A stretch of DNA of 5,476 nucleotides from Pseudomonadota bacterium (GTDB taxonomy: Bacteria > Pseudomonadota > Alphaproteobacteria > Rhizobiales > Beijerinckiaceae), in the NCBI GenBank assembly GCA_023422485.1, contig JAGTAM010000413.1:1-5476 (forward strand). The letters run 5' to 3'. Shown piece after piece: positions 1-5,476 of the stretch. How positions within the stretch are numbered: position 1 is the stretch's first letter; each line of letters begins with the position of its first letter. Below the pieces are notes generated by a model. That model was given only the letters and a program-made list of their open reading frames with translations, did no database searches and was not told the DNA's origin. The translations under genes were made by a program, and so were the position numbers.

Positions 1-70
1 TTGTCCTGTTGGCCACACGCCTAGCGGGTGTTTCGCGAACCGGCTTAACAACAACCCGATACGGGAGCAC

Positions 71-75
71 GGAGG
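71..75 (+). promoter_or_regulatory. Shine-Dalgarno site of phaB
   Basis: GGAGG lies five bases before the ATG at 81, which is close to ideal. It decides the start: the frame stays open upstream to a TTG at 9, but that longer form would add 24 residues before the usual N-terminus of this family, and no comparable site precedes it. Confidence 0.85.
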
Positions 76-80
76 AAACC

Positions 81-809
81 ATGGCTCAGGAACGCGTCGC
101 CCTCGTCACGGGCGGAACGCGCGGCATCGGCGCCGCGATCTCGAAGCGTCTGAAGGACAAGGGGTACAAGGTCGCTGCCAATTACGGCGGCAACGACGAG
201 GCCGCCAACGCCTTCAAGGCCGAGACCGGCATTCCGGTGTTCAAGTTCGACGTCGGCGACCTCGCGAGCTGCGAGGCCGGCATCAAGGCGATCGAGGCCG
301 AACTCGGACCGATCGACGTCCTGGTGAACAACGCCGGCATCACCCGCGACGGCGCGTTCCACAAGATGTCCTTCGAGAAGTGGCAGGCGGTCATCAAGAC
401 CAACCTCGACTCGATGTTCACCTGCACCCGCCCGCTGATCGAGGGAATGCGCTCGCGCAATTTCGGGCGCATCATCATCATTTCCTCGATCAACGGCCAG
501 AAGGGCCAAGCCGGCCAGACCAACTACTCGGCCGCCAAGGCCGGCGTGATCGGCTTCGCCAAGGCGCTGGCGCAGGAGAGCGCCTCCAAGGGCATCACCG
601 TGAACGTGGTGGCCCCCGGCTACATCGCCACCGAGATGGTGATGGCCGTGCCGGAGGACATCCGCAACAAGATCATCTCGACGATCCCGACCGGTCGCCT
701 CGGCGAGGCCGACGAGATCGCCCATGCGGTCGAGTACCTCGCCAGCGACGAGGCCGGCTTCGTGACCGGCTCGACGCTGACGATCAACGGCGGCCAGCAC
801 TTCGTCTGA
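81..809 (+). CDS. phaB: Acetoacetyl-CoA reductase (PhaB/PhbB, SDR family)
   Basis: This cytoplasmic enzyme reduces acetoacetyl-CoA to (R)-3-hydroxybutyryl-CoA, usually with NADPH. It is the second step of polyhydroxybutyrate synthesis and also feeds C4 acyl-CoA pathways in some methylotrophs. The 242-residue product is the usual length. The Rossmann nucleotide loop TGGTRGIG is at residues 10-17 and NNAG at 83-86. The SDR tetrad is complete: Asn108, Ser136, Tyr149 and Lys153 (YSAAK at 149-153). The segment INGQKGQAGQTNYS (137-150) is the acetoacetyl-CoA reductase signature that separates PhaB from FabG-type 3-oxoacyl-ACP reductases, and PGYIATEM (179-186) is the typical substrate lid. The ATG is chosen for its GGAGG site. 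phaA often precedes phaB, but only 80 bp upstream are visible, so an operon cannot be judged. A strong hairpin closes the transcript downstream. FabG is the only realistic alternative and fits less well. Confidence 0.96.
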   Translation: MAQERVALVTGGTRGIGAAISKRLKDKGYKVAANYGGNDEAANAFKAETGIPVFKFDVGDLASCEAGIKAIEAELGPIDVLVNNAGITRDGAFHKMSFEKWQAVIKTNLDSMFTCTRPLIEGMRSRNFGRIIIISSINGQKGQAGQTNYSAAKAGVIGFAKALAQESASKGITVNVVAPGYIATEMVMAVPEDIRNKIISTIPTGRLGEADEIAHAVEYLASDEAGFVTGSTLTINGGQHFV

Positions 810-833
810 TCGACGCTCTCGTCCCGCGCCTTC

Positions 834-871
834 CGAAGGCCGCCGGTCCGCTGACGGGCCGGCGGCCTTCG
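834..871 (+). terminator. Hairpin terminator after phaB
   Basis: Arms 834-846 and 859-871 are perfect 13-bp inverted repeats rich in G and C. The stem continues inwards as 847-850 with 855-858 (one T-G wobble), leaving the tetraloop CTGA at 851-854, for about 17 pairs in total. It begins 25 nt after the phaB stop. The run behind it is only TTTT (875-878), so it is a very stable stem with a short U tract. It should insulate the acyltransferase gene from phaB transcription. Confidence 0.8.
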
Positions 872-874
872 CCA

Positions 875-905
875 TTTTCGGGCAAGATGCTCGCCTGCCC
901 GAGAA
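875..905. other. Second stem-loop behind the phaB terminator
   Basis: Arms 875-884 and 896-905 pair over ten positions (TTTTCGGGCA with TGCCCGAGAA, one G-T wobble) around an 11-nt loop. It starts three bases after the main terminator stem and consumes that terminator's T run. An A-rich patch (904-910) follows, so this stem is not a canonical terminator on the + strand. It may be a back-up terminator or part of the leader or promoter region of the next gene. The pairing is seen directly; the role is open. Confidence 0.45.
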
Positions 906-960
906 AAATACCTTATTCCGCGTTCCGACCTCCCCGAATCCTTCGATCGATGAACCGGCT

Positions 961-1914
961 GTGCTGCGCCTCGCGCTGATCCTGCGGCGGAACCTGCCCC
1001 GGCTGGCGGGCCTCGCAACCATCCCGCTGATCCGGGCAGTGTTCCTCCTCGCGCGGATGCTCGGCACCGATCGGGCGAGTGCGGCCGGCGGCCGGCTGGC
1101 GCGTCTCGTCGGCCCGTTCCTGCCCTCGCACCGCACGGCGATGGCCAACCTCCGCGCGGCCTATCCGAAGGAGGACGAAGCGCGTCTGCGGGCGATCGCA
1201 GGGGAGGCCTGGGAGAATCTCGGGCGCACCGGCGCGGAATACGCCCATCTCGACACGATCTTCGACTTCGATCCCGAGAACCTCGCCACCCAGCGCATGG
1301 AAGTGCGTGGGCTGGAGCAGTTCTTCGCGATCCGCGACGACGGCCGGCCGGGGCTGATCTTCTCCGCCCACCTCGCCAACTGGGAATTGCCGGCGATCTG
1401 CGCGGAGAAATTCGGGCTGGAGACCACCGCGGTGTTCCGGCCGCCGAACAATCCGGCCGCCGCCCAACTGGTGCAGGAGGTCCGCCGCAAGACCATGGGG
1501 GGCCTGGCCGCCTCCGGGCCCGGCGCCGTCTTCGCCATGCAGGGCGTGGTCGAGCGCGGCGGCCATCTCGGCCAGCTAATCGACCAGCACTTCACCCGCG
1601 GCGTGGTGGTTCAGTTCTTCGGCCGCCCGGTTCTCGCCAACCCGCTGCTCGGCAAGCTCGCCCGGCACCACGACTGCCCGGTCCACGGCGCGCGGGTGGT
1701 GCGCAAGCCGGGCGGGCGCTTCCTGCTCGAACTGACGCCGCCCCTCGACCTGCCCCGCGGCCCCGACGGGCTCATCGACGTTCAAGGTGCGATGCAGGCG
1801 ATGACGCGCGTGGTCGAGGGATGGGTGCGCGAGCATCCCGGCCAGTGGCTGTGGATGCACCGCCGCTGGCGGCCCAACATGCTGCCGAAGGGGACATCGA
1901 CAGCGGGCACGTGA
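961..1914 (+). CDS. Lipid A biosynthesis acyltransferase, LpxL/HtrB family
   Basis: Members of this family transfer a fatty acyl chain from acyl-ACP onto a Kdo-lipid A precursor at the cytoplasmic face of the inner membrane. The 317-residue product has the family's length and layout. A hydrophobic N-terminal segment (about residues 15-34) is the likely membrane anchor. The catalytic HX4E motif is His137-Leu-Ala-Asn-Trp-Glu142. FRPPNNP (159-165) matches the usual YRPxxNP block, DQHF...VQFFGRP lies at 208-223, and the C-terminal signature QWLWMHRRW is at 295-303. The GTG start at 961 is the best in-frame choice because the only nearby ATG (950) is in another frame. No clear Shine-Dalgarno site precedes it, so initiation may be weak. 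It is separated from phaB by a terminator and 151 bp, so it is probably transcribed on its own. It converges on the aminopeptidase gene. The family is clear, but the acyl chain and exact acceptor are not readable from sequence, so no gene symbol is given. Confidence 0.9.
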   Translation: MLRLALILRRNLPRLAGLATIPLIRAVFLLARMLGTDRASAAGGRLARLVGPFLPSHRTAMANLRAAYPKEDEARLRAIAGEAWENLGRTGAEYAHLDTIFDFDPENLATQRMEVRGLEQFFAIRDDGRPGLIFSAHLANWELPAICAEKFGLETTAVFRPPNNPAAAQLVQEVRRKTMGGLAASGPGAVFAMQGVVERGGHLGQLIDQHFTRGVVVQFFGRPVLANPLLGKLARHHDCPVHGARVVRKPGGRFLLELTPPLDLPRGPDGLIDVQGAMQAMTRVVEGWVREHPGQWLWMHRRWRPNMLPKGTSTAGT

Positions 1915-1925
1915 CCCGGCCGCCC

Positions 1926-2030
1926 CTTCATCCTGAGGCGGCCGCGTCAGCGGCCCTCGAAGGAGCTTCCAGGAATCGAATGGAGTCTGGAGGAACCTTC
2001 GAGGTCGCTTCGCGGCACCTCAGGATGAGG
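1926..2030. repeat. Nested palindromic intergenic repeat (two opposed REP-like hairpins)
   Basis: This 105-bp inverted element fills most of the 145-bp gap between two convergent genes. The outer arms 1926-1938 and 2018-2030 pair over 13 positions with one G-T (core CATCCTGAGG / CCTCAGGATG). The inner arms 1955-1963 and 1996-2004 pair over 9 (CCTCGAAGG / CCTTCGAGG). Each half also folds alone. The left half has the stem GGCCGC (1940-1945) with GCGGCC (1950-1955), flanked by GAG/CTC and TCCT/AGGA pairs. The right half has GAGGT (2001-2005) with ACCTC (2017-2021) and CGC/GCG inside. Short mobile palindromes of this build are frequent between genes in alphaproteobacteria, from general knowledge. 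It could also act as a bidirectional terminator. Copy number cannot be seen from one window. Confidence 0.75.
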
Positions 2031-2059
2031 ATGTGAGTGGGACAAAGTGTTTCAAAGAA

Positions 2060-3319
2060 TCAGTCGGCCCATTCACCGCGGCGCATCACCGGCACAGCCT
2101 CGCCGGACGCCGTGATTCCGTCCACGTCGATCTGCGCCGAGCCGATCATCCAGTCGATATGGATCAGGCTGCGGTTGGCGCCGCGCTCGGCGAGATCCGC
2201 CTCGCTCAGGCCCTCGCCGCCGTTGCGGAAGCATTTCGAGTAGGCCTGCCCCAGGGCGATGTGGCTCGCGGCATTCTCGTCGTAGAGCGTATTGTAGAAC
2301 AGGAGCCCCGAGGCCGAGATCGCCGAAGAGGCGGGCACCAGCGCCACCTCGCCGAGGCGGGCGGCGCCCTCGTCGGTGTCGAGCACCTTGGCGAGCACGT
2401 CGCTGCCGGTGCGGGCCTGCGCCTCGACGATACGACCTTCCGAGAAGCGCACGCGGATGTCGTCGATCAGGGTACCCTGGTAGGAGAGGGGCTTGGTGCT
2501 GGCGACGTGTCCCTCCACCCGCAGGCGGTGCGGCGTGGTGAACACCTCCTCGGTCGGGATGTTGGCGTTGCAGACCACGCCGTTCTTGGCGGTCGTGGCG
2601 CCGCCGCACCATTCGTGATCGTCGGCGAGGCCGACCGTCAGGTCGGTGCCGGGGCCGCGGAAGTGCAGGGCCGAGAAGCGGGACCCATTGAGCCGCTCGG
2701 TGCGGCGGGCAAGGTCGCGGTTATGCTCGCCCCAGGCGGCGACCGGATCGGGCCCGTCGATGCGCGAGGCGGAGAACACGGCGTCCCACAGCCGGGCAAC
2801 CGCCTCGTCCTCGGGCAGATCGGGGAAGACCGTGCGGGCCCAGGGCTTCGTCGCAGCCGAGACGATGGTCCAATTGGTGGAGAAGCCGGCGATCAGCTCC
2901 AGGGCCGGCACGTAGGCCTGGGAGCGCGAGCGGTTGGCGCGGGCGACCTTGGCCGGATCCTGGCCCGCCAGCAGGGACGGGTCGTCGCCGGAGATGGCGA
3001 GGCGGGCCGCGCCGCTGCGGTAGGCGTCGGCCATGCCGGCGTAGAGCCAGCCGGCGGCCTTGTCGAAGGCCTCGTCGGACGCGTGGGCGAAGCGGGCGAG
3101 GGTGGCGGCGTCGTCCGCGTAGAAGGTGGTGACCAGCGCGGCGCCGGCCTTGTAGGCGTGTTCGGTGATGGCGCGGGCGAGCGGCACCGCTTCGAGGGGG
3201 GCCGTCATCACCAGTTCCTGGCCCGGCCGCAGCCCGAGGCCGACCCGCACGGCGACCTCCGCCAGCCGGTCGAGGCGCTCGGTGAAGGGGAGGGCGGCCG
3301 TTCCCGGCATCTGGCTCAT
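2060..3319 (-). CDS. M29-family metallo-aminopeptidase (AmpS/PepS-like)
   Basis: This is a cytoplasmic, dinuclear-metal exopeptidase that removes N-terminal residues from peptides. The 419-residue length is normal for peptidase family M29. All expected metal and active-site positions are present in order: Glu258 (in PTEEVF), Glu324 (in GEVALV), His353 and Tyr360 (SHIALGQAY), and His387 with Asp389 (HIDWMIGS). The spacing from the first Glu to the second Glu, His and Tyr (66, 29 and 7 residues) matches the published Thermus family members as I recall them. The N-terminal domain (about 10-240) carries the family's usual RPGQELV segment at 31-37. The ATG at 3319 has GAGGA at 3331-3327, an acceptable ribosome site; Met4 is a possible alternative start. 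It lies 72 nt downstream of the DUF2218 gene on the same strand, with no terminator visible between them, so co-transcription is likely. No frameshift or missing residue is seen. Confidence 0.93.
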   Translation of the reverse strand: MSQMPGTAALPFTERLDRLAEVAVRVGLGLRPGQELVMTAPLEAVPLARAITEHAYKAGAALVTTFYADDAATLARFAHASDEAFDKAAGWLYAGMADAYRSGAARLAISGDDPSLLAGQDPAKVARANRSRSQAYVPALELIAGFSTNWTIVSAATKPWARTVFPDLPEDEAVARLWDAVFSASRIDGPDPVAAWGEHNRDLARRTERLNGSRFSALHFRGPGTDLTVGLADDHEWCGGATTAKNGVVCNANIPTEEVFTTPHRLRVEGHVASTKPLSYQGTLIDDIRVRFSEGRIVEAQARTGSDVLAKVLDTDEGAARLGEVALVPASSAISASGLLFYNTLYDENAASHIALGQAYSKCFRNGGEGLSEADLAERGANRSLIHIDWMIGSAQIDVDGITASGEAVPVMRRGEWAD

Positions 3320-3391
3320 GGGGCGATCCTCACGCTGTTTCGCCGCGCGCGATCCCCCGGCTCAGATGCGGGCATCAGACCCTCACGCGGC

Positions 3392-3685
3392 TCAGGCCGC
3401 GCGCGACCACGTGATCTCGCCCAGATTCTCGCGGAAGGCAAAGCGCAGGAGGTGGTCGGAGACGACATTCTCCAACCGTGTCAGGCCGGCGGGATCGGGC
3501 GTGGCGACCTGCATCAGCAGGGCCTCGGGGCTCGCCACGAAGGTGCAGATGCGGTCCTCGCCGAACGGAACGCGGCCCTTGTCGCCGCTCTCCTCGACGG
3601 GAAACTTGTGGCTCCAGTGGCGGCAGAGCTGCTTGAGGTAGCGGCTCGCTTCCGCGGTCGGCACCCGGGCCTGAGAGATGGGCAT
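3392..3685 (-). CDS. DUF2218 family small protein
   Basis: This is a 97-residue protein of unknown function that I recognise as DUF2218 from its pattern. An N-terminal ARVPTAEASRYLKQLCRHW block (residues 6-24) contains the family's Cys21 and His23. A central strand-rich region follows (FGEDRICTFVA, 41-51), and the C-terminal signature DHLLRFAFRE is at 77-86, ending in a Trp near the end. It has no signal peptide or membrane segment, so it is probably cytoplasmic. The conserved Cys/His residues have led to speculation about metal or redox roles in general, but nothing here proves one. The start is supported by AAGGAG (plus-strand 3693-3698) seven bases upstream. It is the first gene of a probable two-gene unit with the downstream aminopeptidase. 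The length equals the family norm, so it is intact. Confidence 0.88.
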   Translation of the reverse strand: MPISQARVPTAEASRYLKQLCRHWSHKFPVEESGDKGRVPFGEDRICTFVASPEALLMQVATPDPAGLTRLENVVSDHLLRFAFRENLGEITWSRAA

Positions 3686-3692
3686 CGATGGT

Positions 3693-3698
3693 CTCCTT
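3693..3698 (-). promoter_or_regulatory. Shine-Dalgarno site of the DUF2218 gene
   Basis: Read on the minus strand this is AAGGAG, seven bases before the ATG at 3685. It fixes the start of the short gene and shows that the frame which runs through from 4007 is not the translated one. Confidence 0.75.
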
Positions 3699-3810
3699 CA
3701 AAGTCGGTGCGGTGGGGAGCGCGCGAGGAGCGTGCCGTGAACAAGGTCCCGGACGTCCCCTCCCGCCGCTGCGGCGCACCGCTTTTCGAGGAAGCAGCGC
3801 CGCAATGCAG

Positions 3811-3839
3811 CATATGGGATGAGGGACTAAAATCGTCAT
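3811..3839 (-). promoter_or_regulatory. Candidate sigma70-type promoter for DUF2218-aminopeptidase
   Basis: On the minus strand ATGACG (3839-3834, four of six to the -35 consensus) is followed after exactly 17 bp by CATATG (3816-3811, three of six to the -10). Transcription would start near 3804 and give a leader of roughly 120 nt. The match is weak and GC-rich alphaproteobacteria tolerate poor promoters, so this is only the best candidate I could find in the gap. Confidence 0.22.
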
Positions 3840-3989
3840 GCGACGAAACCGAGGCAGTCCCTTCCGCCCCGATCCACCGCAGAGGGCGATTGTCGTGTCG
3901 CAGGGGTTAACGATCTCATCATCCGGCGTGCGATTCCGGTTGTGCGCAAGGCGAATTCCCCTTCGCGGAACAGGGATCATGCCGCGCCC

Positions 3990-4004
3990 TTGTGCGTTGC
4001 ACAA
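3990..4004. promoter_or_regulatory. Small dyad TTGTGC-GTT-GCACAA
   Basis: Perfect 6-bp arms flank a 3-nt centre. The left arm with its next base (TTGTGCG) occurs again at 3940-3946, exactly 50 bp away, where it forms part of TTGTGCGCAA. Such a pair could be an operator or just chance; there is no direct evidence of a binding protein. Confidence 0.25.
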
Positions 4005-4030
4005 CAACCACCGAACAGCACGCCGCGTTC

Positions 4031-4059
4031 CCGGGTGTGGTCCGTCACACGGCGCCCGG
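4031..4059 (-). terminator. Possible terminator hairpin after the FAD oxidase gene
   Basis: Arms CCGG (4031-4034) plus GTGTG (4035-4039) pair with CACAC (4046-4050) and CCGG (4056-4059), leaving a 5-nt bulge (4051-4055) and a 6-nt loop. It starts nine bases beyond the stop codon in the direction of transcription. No U run follows, so it is at best a weak intrinsic terminator or a 3'-end stabilising stem. Confidence 0.35.
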
Positions 4060-4067
4060 CCCGTACC

Positions 4068-5476
4068 TCAGACCGGGAGGGCCGGCGGTGGATCGTCCGA
4101 GAGGGCCACGACCTTGCCGGGATTGAGCAGGTCGTGCGGATCGAGGGTGCGCTTGATCCGCCGCATCAGGTCGAGGCCGACGGGATCGGCAGTGCGGGCG
4201 AGTTCGTCGCGCTTGATCAGGCCGATGCCGTGCTCGGCGGCGATGGAGCCGTCCATCCGCTCGACGATGGCGTGAACGATGCCGTTGAAGCGGCCCCACT
4301 GGCTCAAAAACGCGGCCTTTTCCATGCCGAAGGGCTGGGTAAGGTTGAAGTGGATGTTGCCGTCACCGAAATGGCCGAACGGGCAGGGGCGCAGGCCCGG
4401 CATCGCCGCCTCGCAGGCCGCGCTCGCCTCCTCCAGGAAATCAGCCAGCCGCGAGAGCGGCAGCGAGACGTCGTGCTTGATCGAGCCGCCCTCCGCCTTC
4501 TGCACCTCGGGCAGTAACTCGCGCAGGCGCCACAGGGCGGCATCCTGCGCGGCGCTGCCGCCGATCACCGCATCCTCCACCAGCCCCGCCTCCATCGCTT
4601 GCGCCAGCAGCGCCTCCAATTCGGCGCGGGTGTCGGCACCGGGACGGGGCGAGGACAATTCGACGAGGGCATAGGCCGCATGGGCGCCGGCGAGCGGCGG
4701 GCGCACGTCGATGCCGTGCTTCAGGACGATTTCCAGGCCGAAGCGGGGCATGTACTCGAAGGCGGTCAGCGCCCGGTCGGCACCGGCCCGCAGCCGCGCG
4801 AACAGGGCGAGCGCCGCCCGCGCCGAGGGCAGCCCGACGAAGCCGACGCAGGTCGAGAGCGGCTTGGGGAATAGCTTCAAGGTTGCGGCGGTGATGATGC
4901 CGAGGGTGCCCTCCGACCCGATAAACAGGTGCTTGAGGTCATAGCCGGCGTTGTTCTTGCGCAGCGCCTTGAGCCCGTTCCAGACCCGCCCGTCGGCAAG
5001 GACGACTTCGAGCCCGAGCACGAGGTCGCGGGCATTGCCGTAGGCCAGCACCGCGAGGCCTCCGGCATTGGTGGCGATCCCGCCGCCGATCCGCGCCGTG
5101 CCCTCCGCCGCCCAGGAGAGTGGAAACAGCATCCCGGCCTCCGCCGCCGCCGCCTGGACGTCGGCGAGGATCATGCCGGCTTCCACCGTCATGCTGGCGC
5201 CGAGAGGATCGATCGCCCGCAGCCGTGCGAGGCGGTTCAGGGACAGCGCGATCCCGCCGAAGGGCACGCCGCCGCCGACGAGACCGGTATTGCCGCCCTG
5301 CGCCACCACCGGCACCCGCGCCTCGGCGCAGGCCCGCATCGTGAAGGCGACCTCCTCGGTCGAGCCCGGCGCGACCACGGCGAGGGCATGGCCGCGATAG
5401 AGCCCGCGCGCTTCGACCAAGTGCGGCGCGATCTCGGCCGGCTCGGTGCGGACGTGCCGCGCCCCGCGCCGCCCGG
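4068..5476 (-). CDS. FAD-binding oxidase, GlcD / D-2-hydroxyglutarate dehydrogenase-like (5' end outside window)
   Basis: This is a flavoprotein that probably oxidises a D-2-hydroxy acid (glycolate, lactate or 2-hydroxyglutarate type) and passes electrons to a carrier. About 469 codons are visible. The frame is open to the right edge with family-like sequence (TEPAEIAPHLVEARG), so the TTG at 5420 is not taken as the start; perhaps a few tens of residues are missing. Numbering from that TTG codon, the FAD_binding_4 domain includes QGGNTGLVGG (41-50), GGGIATNAGG (112-121) and GSEGTLGIIT (168-177). The C-terminal FAD-oxidase domain has SIKHDVSLP (313-321), the metal motif GHFGDGNIH (His350, His357) and Glu396 in AAEHGIG. 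These correspond to the three metal ligands of human D2HGDH as I recall them. The end LDPHDLLNPGKV (426-437) is typical. No FeS or GlcE/GlcF partner is visible downstream, which favours a stand-alone D2HGDH/DLD-type enzyme. The substrate is not determined. Confidence 0.92.
   Translation of the reverse strand, partial: GRRGARHVRTEPAEIAPHLVEARGLYRGHALAVVAPGSTEEVAFTMRACAEARVPVVAQGGNTGLVGGGVPFGGIALSLNRLARLRAIDPLGASMTVEAGMILADVQAAAAEAGMLFPLSWAAEGTARIGGGIATNAGGLAVLAYGNARDLVLGLEVVLADGRVWNGLKALRKNNAGYDLKHLFIGSEGTLGIITAATLKLFPKPLSTCVGFVGLPSARAALALFARLRAGADRALTAFEYMPRFGLEIVLKHGIDVRPPLAGAHAAYALVELSSPRPGADTRAELEALLAQAMEAGLVEDAVIGGSAAQDAALWRLRELLPEVQKAEGGSIKHDVSLPLSRLADFLEEASAACEAAMPGLRPCPFGHFGDGNIHFNLTQPFGMEKAAFLSQWGRFNGIVHAIVERMDGSIAAEHGIGLIKRDELARTADPVGLDLMRRIKRTLDPHDLLNPGKVVALSDDPPPALPV

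Larger units (their letters stand above)
3686..4067. other. 382-bp intergenic region without a supported gene
   Basis: The gap lies between the stop of the FAD oxidase gene and the start of the DUF2218 gene, both on the minus strand. Part of it (about 3820-4010) is visibly less GC-rich than the coding DNA. It holds the weak promoter candidate, a compact stem CGCCG/CGGCG (3764-3768 with 3772-3776) that would sit in the DUF2218 leader, and GCGAA/TTCGC (3951-3955 with 3962-3966). It also holds the dyad TTGTGC-GTT-GCACAA (3990-4004) and a hairpin after the oxidase stop. Translations through the gap in any frame look like random, Arg/Pro-rich sequence with no domain, and none has a ribosome site that I trust. 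Confidence 0.6.

Noticed and set aside
9..80. N-terminal extension of phaB from a TTG at 9
   Set aside because: The added 24 residues are not family-like, and the ATG at 81 has an ideal GGAGG site and gives the usual protein length.
45..1148. A 367-codon open frame on the - strand opposite phaB and the start of the acyltransferase gene
   Set aside because: It crosses the terminator hairpin and two real genes, and its translation is Arg/Ala/Gly/Val-rich without recognisable motifs; it is a GC-driven shadow.
2043..2057. Short direct repeat CAAAG-N5-CAAAG next to the aminopeptidase stop
   Set aside because: Five-base repeats at this spacing are expected by chance and show no link to the palindrome or to a known site.
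3320..3391. Possible terminator between the DUF2218 and aminopeptidase genes (GGGCGATC / GATCCCCC)
   Set aside because: The arms have a mismatch, the loop is long and no U run follows, so it does not argue against co-transcription.
2033..3910. A 625-codon open frame on the + strand opposite the aminopeptidase and DUF2218 genes
   Set aside because: It is antisense to two genes with complete family signatures. Its product is a Gly/Arg/Ala-rich run with no domain, it runs through intergenic DNA unchanged, and it lacks a good ribosome site. High GC content makes stops rare in this frame.
3686..4007. Upstream part of a 210-codon minus-strand frame (4007-3375) in the intergenic gap
   Set aside because: Its 3' half overlaps the DUF2218 gene in another frame, its sequence looks random, and no ribosome site precedes its start.
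3942..4517. Open frame of 191 codons on the + strand entering the FAD oxidase gene
   Set aside because: Most of it is the antisense shadow of the oxidase C-terminus, and the part in the gap has no recognisable protein features.

Overview
This is a GC-rich, gene-dense stretch of bacterial chromosome. Five protein-coding genes are supported: two on the + strand (81-1914) and three on the - strand (2060 to the right edge). The gene content (a PHB-type acetoacetyl-CoA reductase, an LpxL-like lipid A acyltransferase, a DUF2218 protein) and a dispersed-looking CATCCTGAGG...CTCGAAGG palindrome point to an alphaproteobacterium. I lean towards Rhizobiales, for example a Methylobacterium-like genome. 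That assignment is by recognition only and was not tested by any search.

Layout: positions 1-80 are the leader of the first gene and hold a good Shine-Dalgarno site. Positions 81-809 encode acetoacetyl-CoA reductase (phaB), followed by a very strong hairpin terminator at 834-871 and a second stem-loop at 875-905. Positions 961-1914 encode a membrane-associated LpxL/HtrB-family acyltransferase with a GTG start. The 145-bp convergent gap, 1915-2059, is nearly filled by a nested inverted repeat (1926-2030) made of two REP-like hairpins facing each other. On the - strand, 3685-3392 encodes a small DUF2218 protein. It lies 72 nt upstream of an M29-family metallo-aminopeptidase (3319-2060), and the two probably form a two-gene transcription unit. 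A 382-bp gap (3686-4067) carries small dyads and a weak promoter candidate but no convincing gene. Finally, 5476-4068 on the - strand is an FAD-linked oxidase of the GlcD / D-2-hydroxyglutarate dehydrogenase superfamily. Its start lies beyond the right edge.

The genes do not form one pathway. phaB serves polyhydroxybutyrate or C4 acyl-CoA metabolism, the acyltransferase serves the outer membrane, the aminopeptidase serves peptide turnover, and the FAD enzyme oxidises a 2-hydroxy acid. The window reads as ordinary housekeeping chromosome. I see no CRISPR array, phage, transposase, toxin-antitoxin pair or defence locus, and no RNA gene. The most distinctive non-coding item is the palindromic repeat between the convergent genes. 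The many long opposite-strand reading frames are explained by high GC content.
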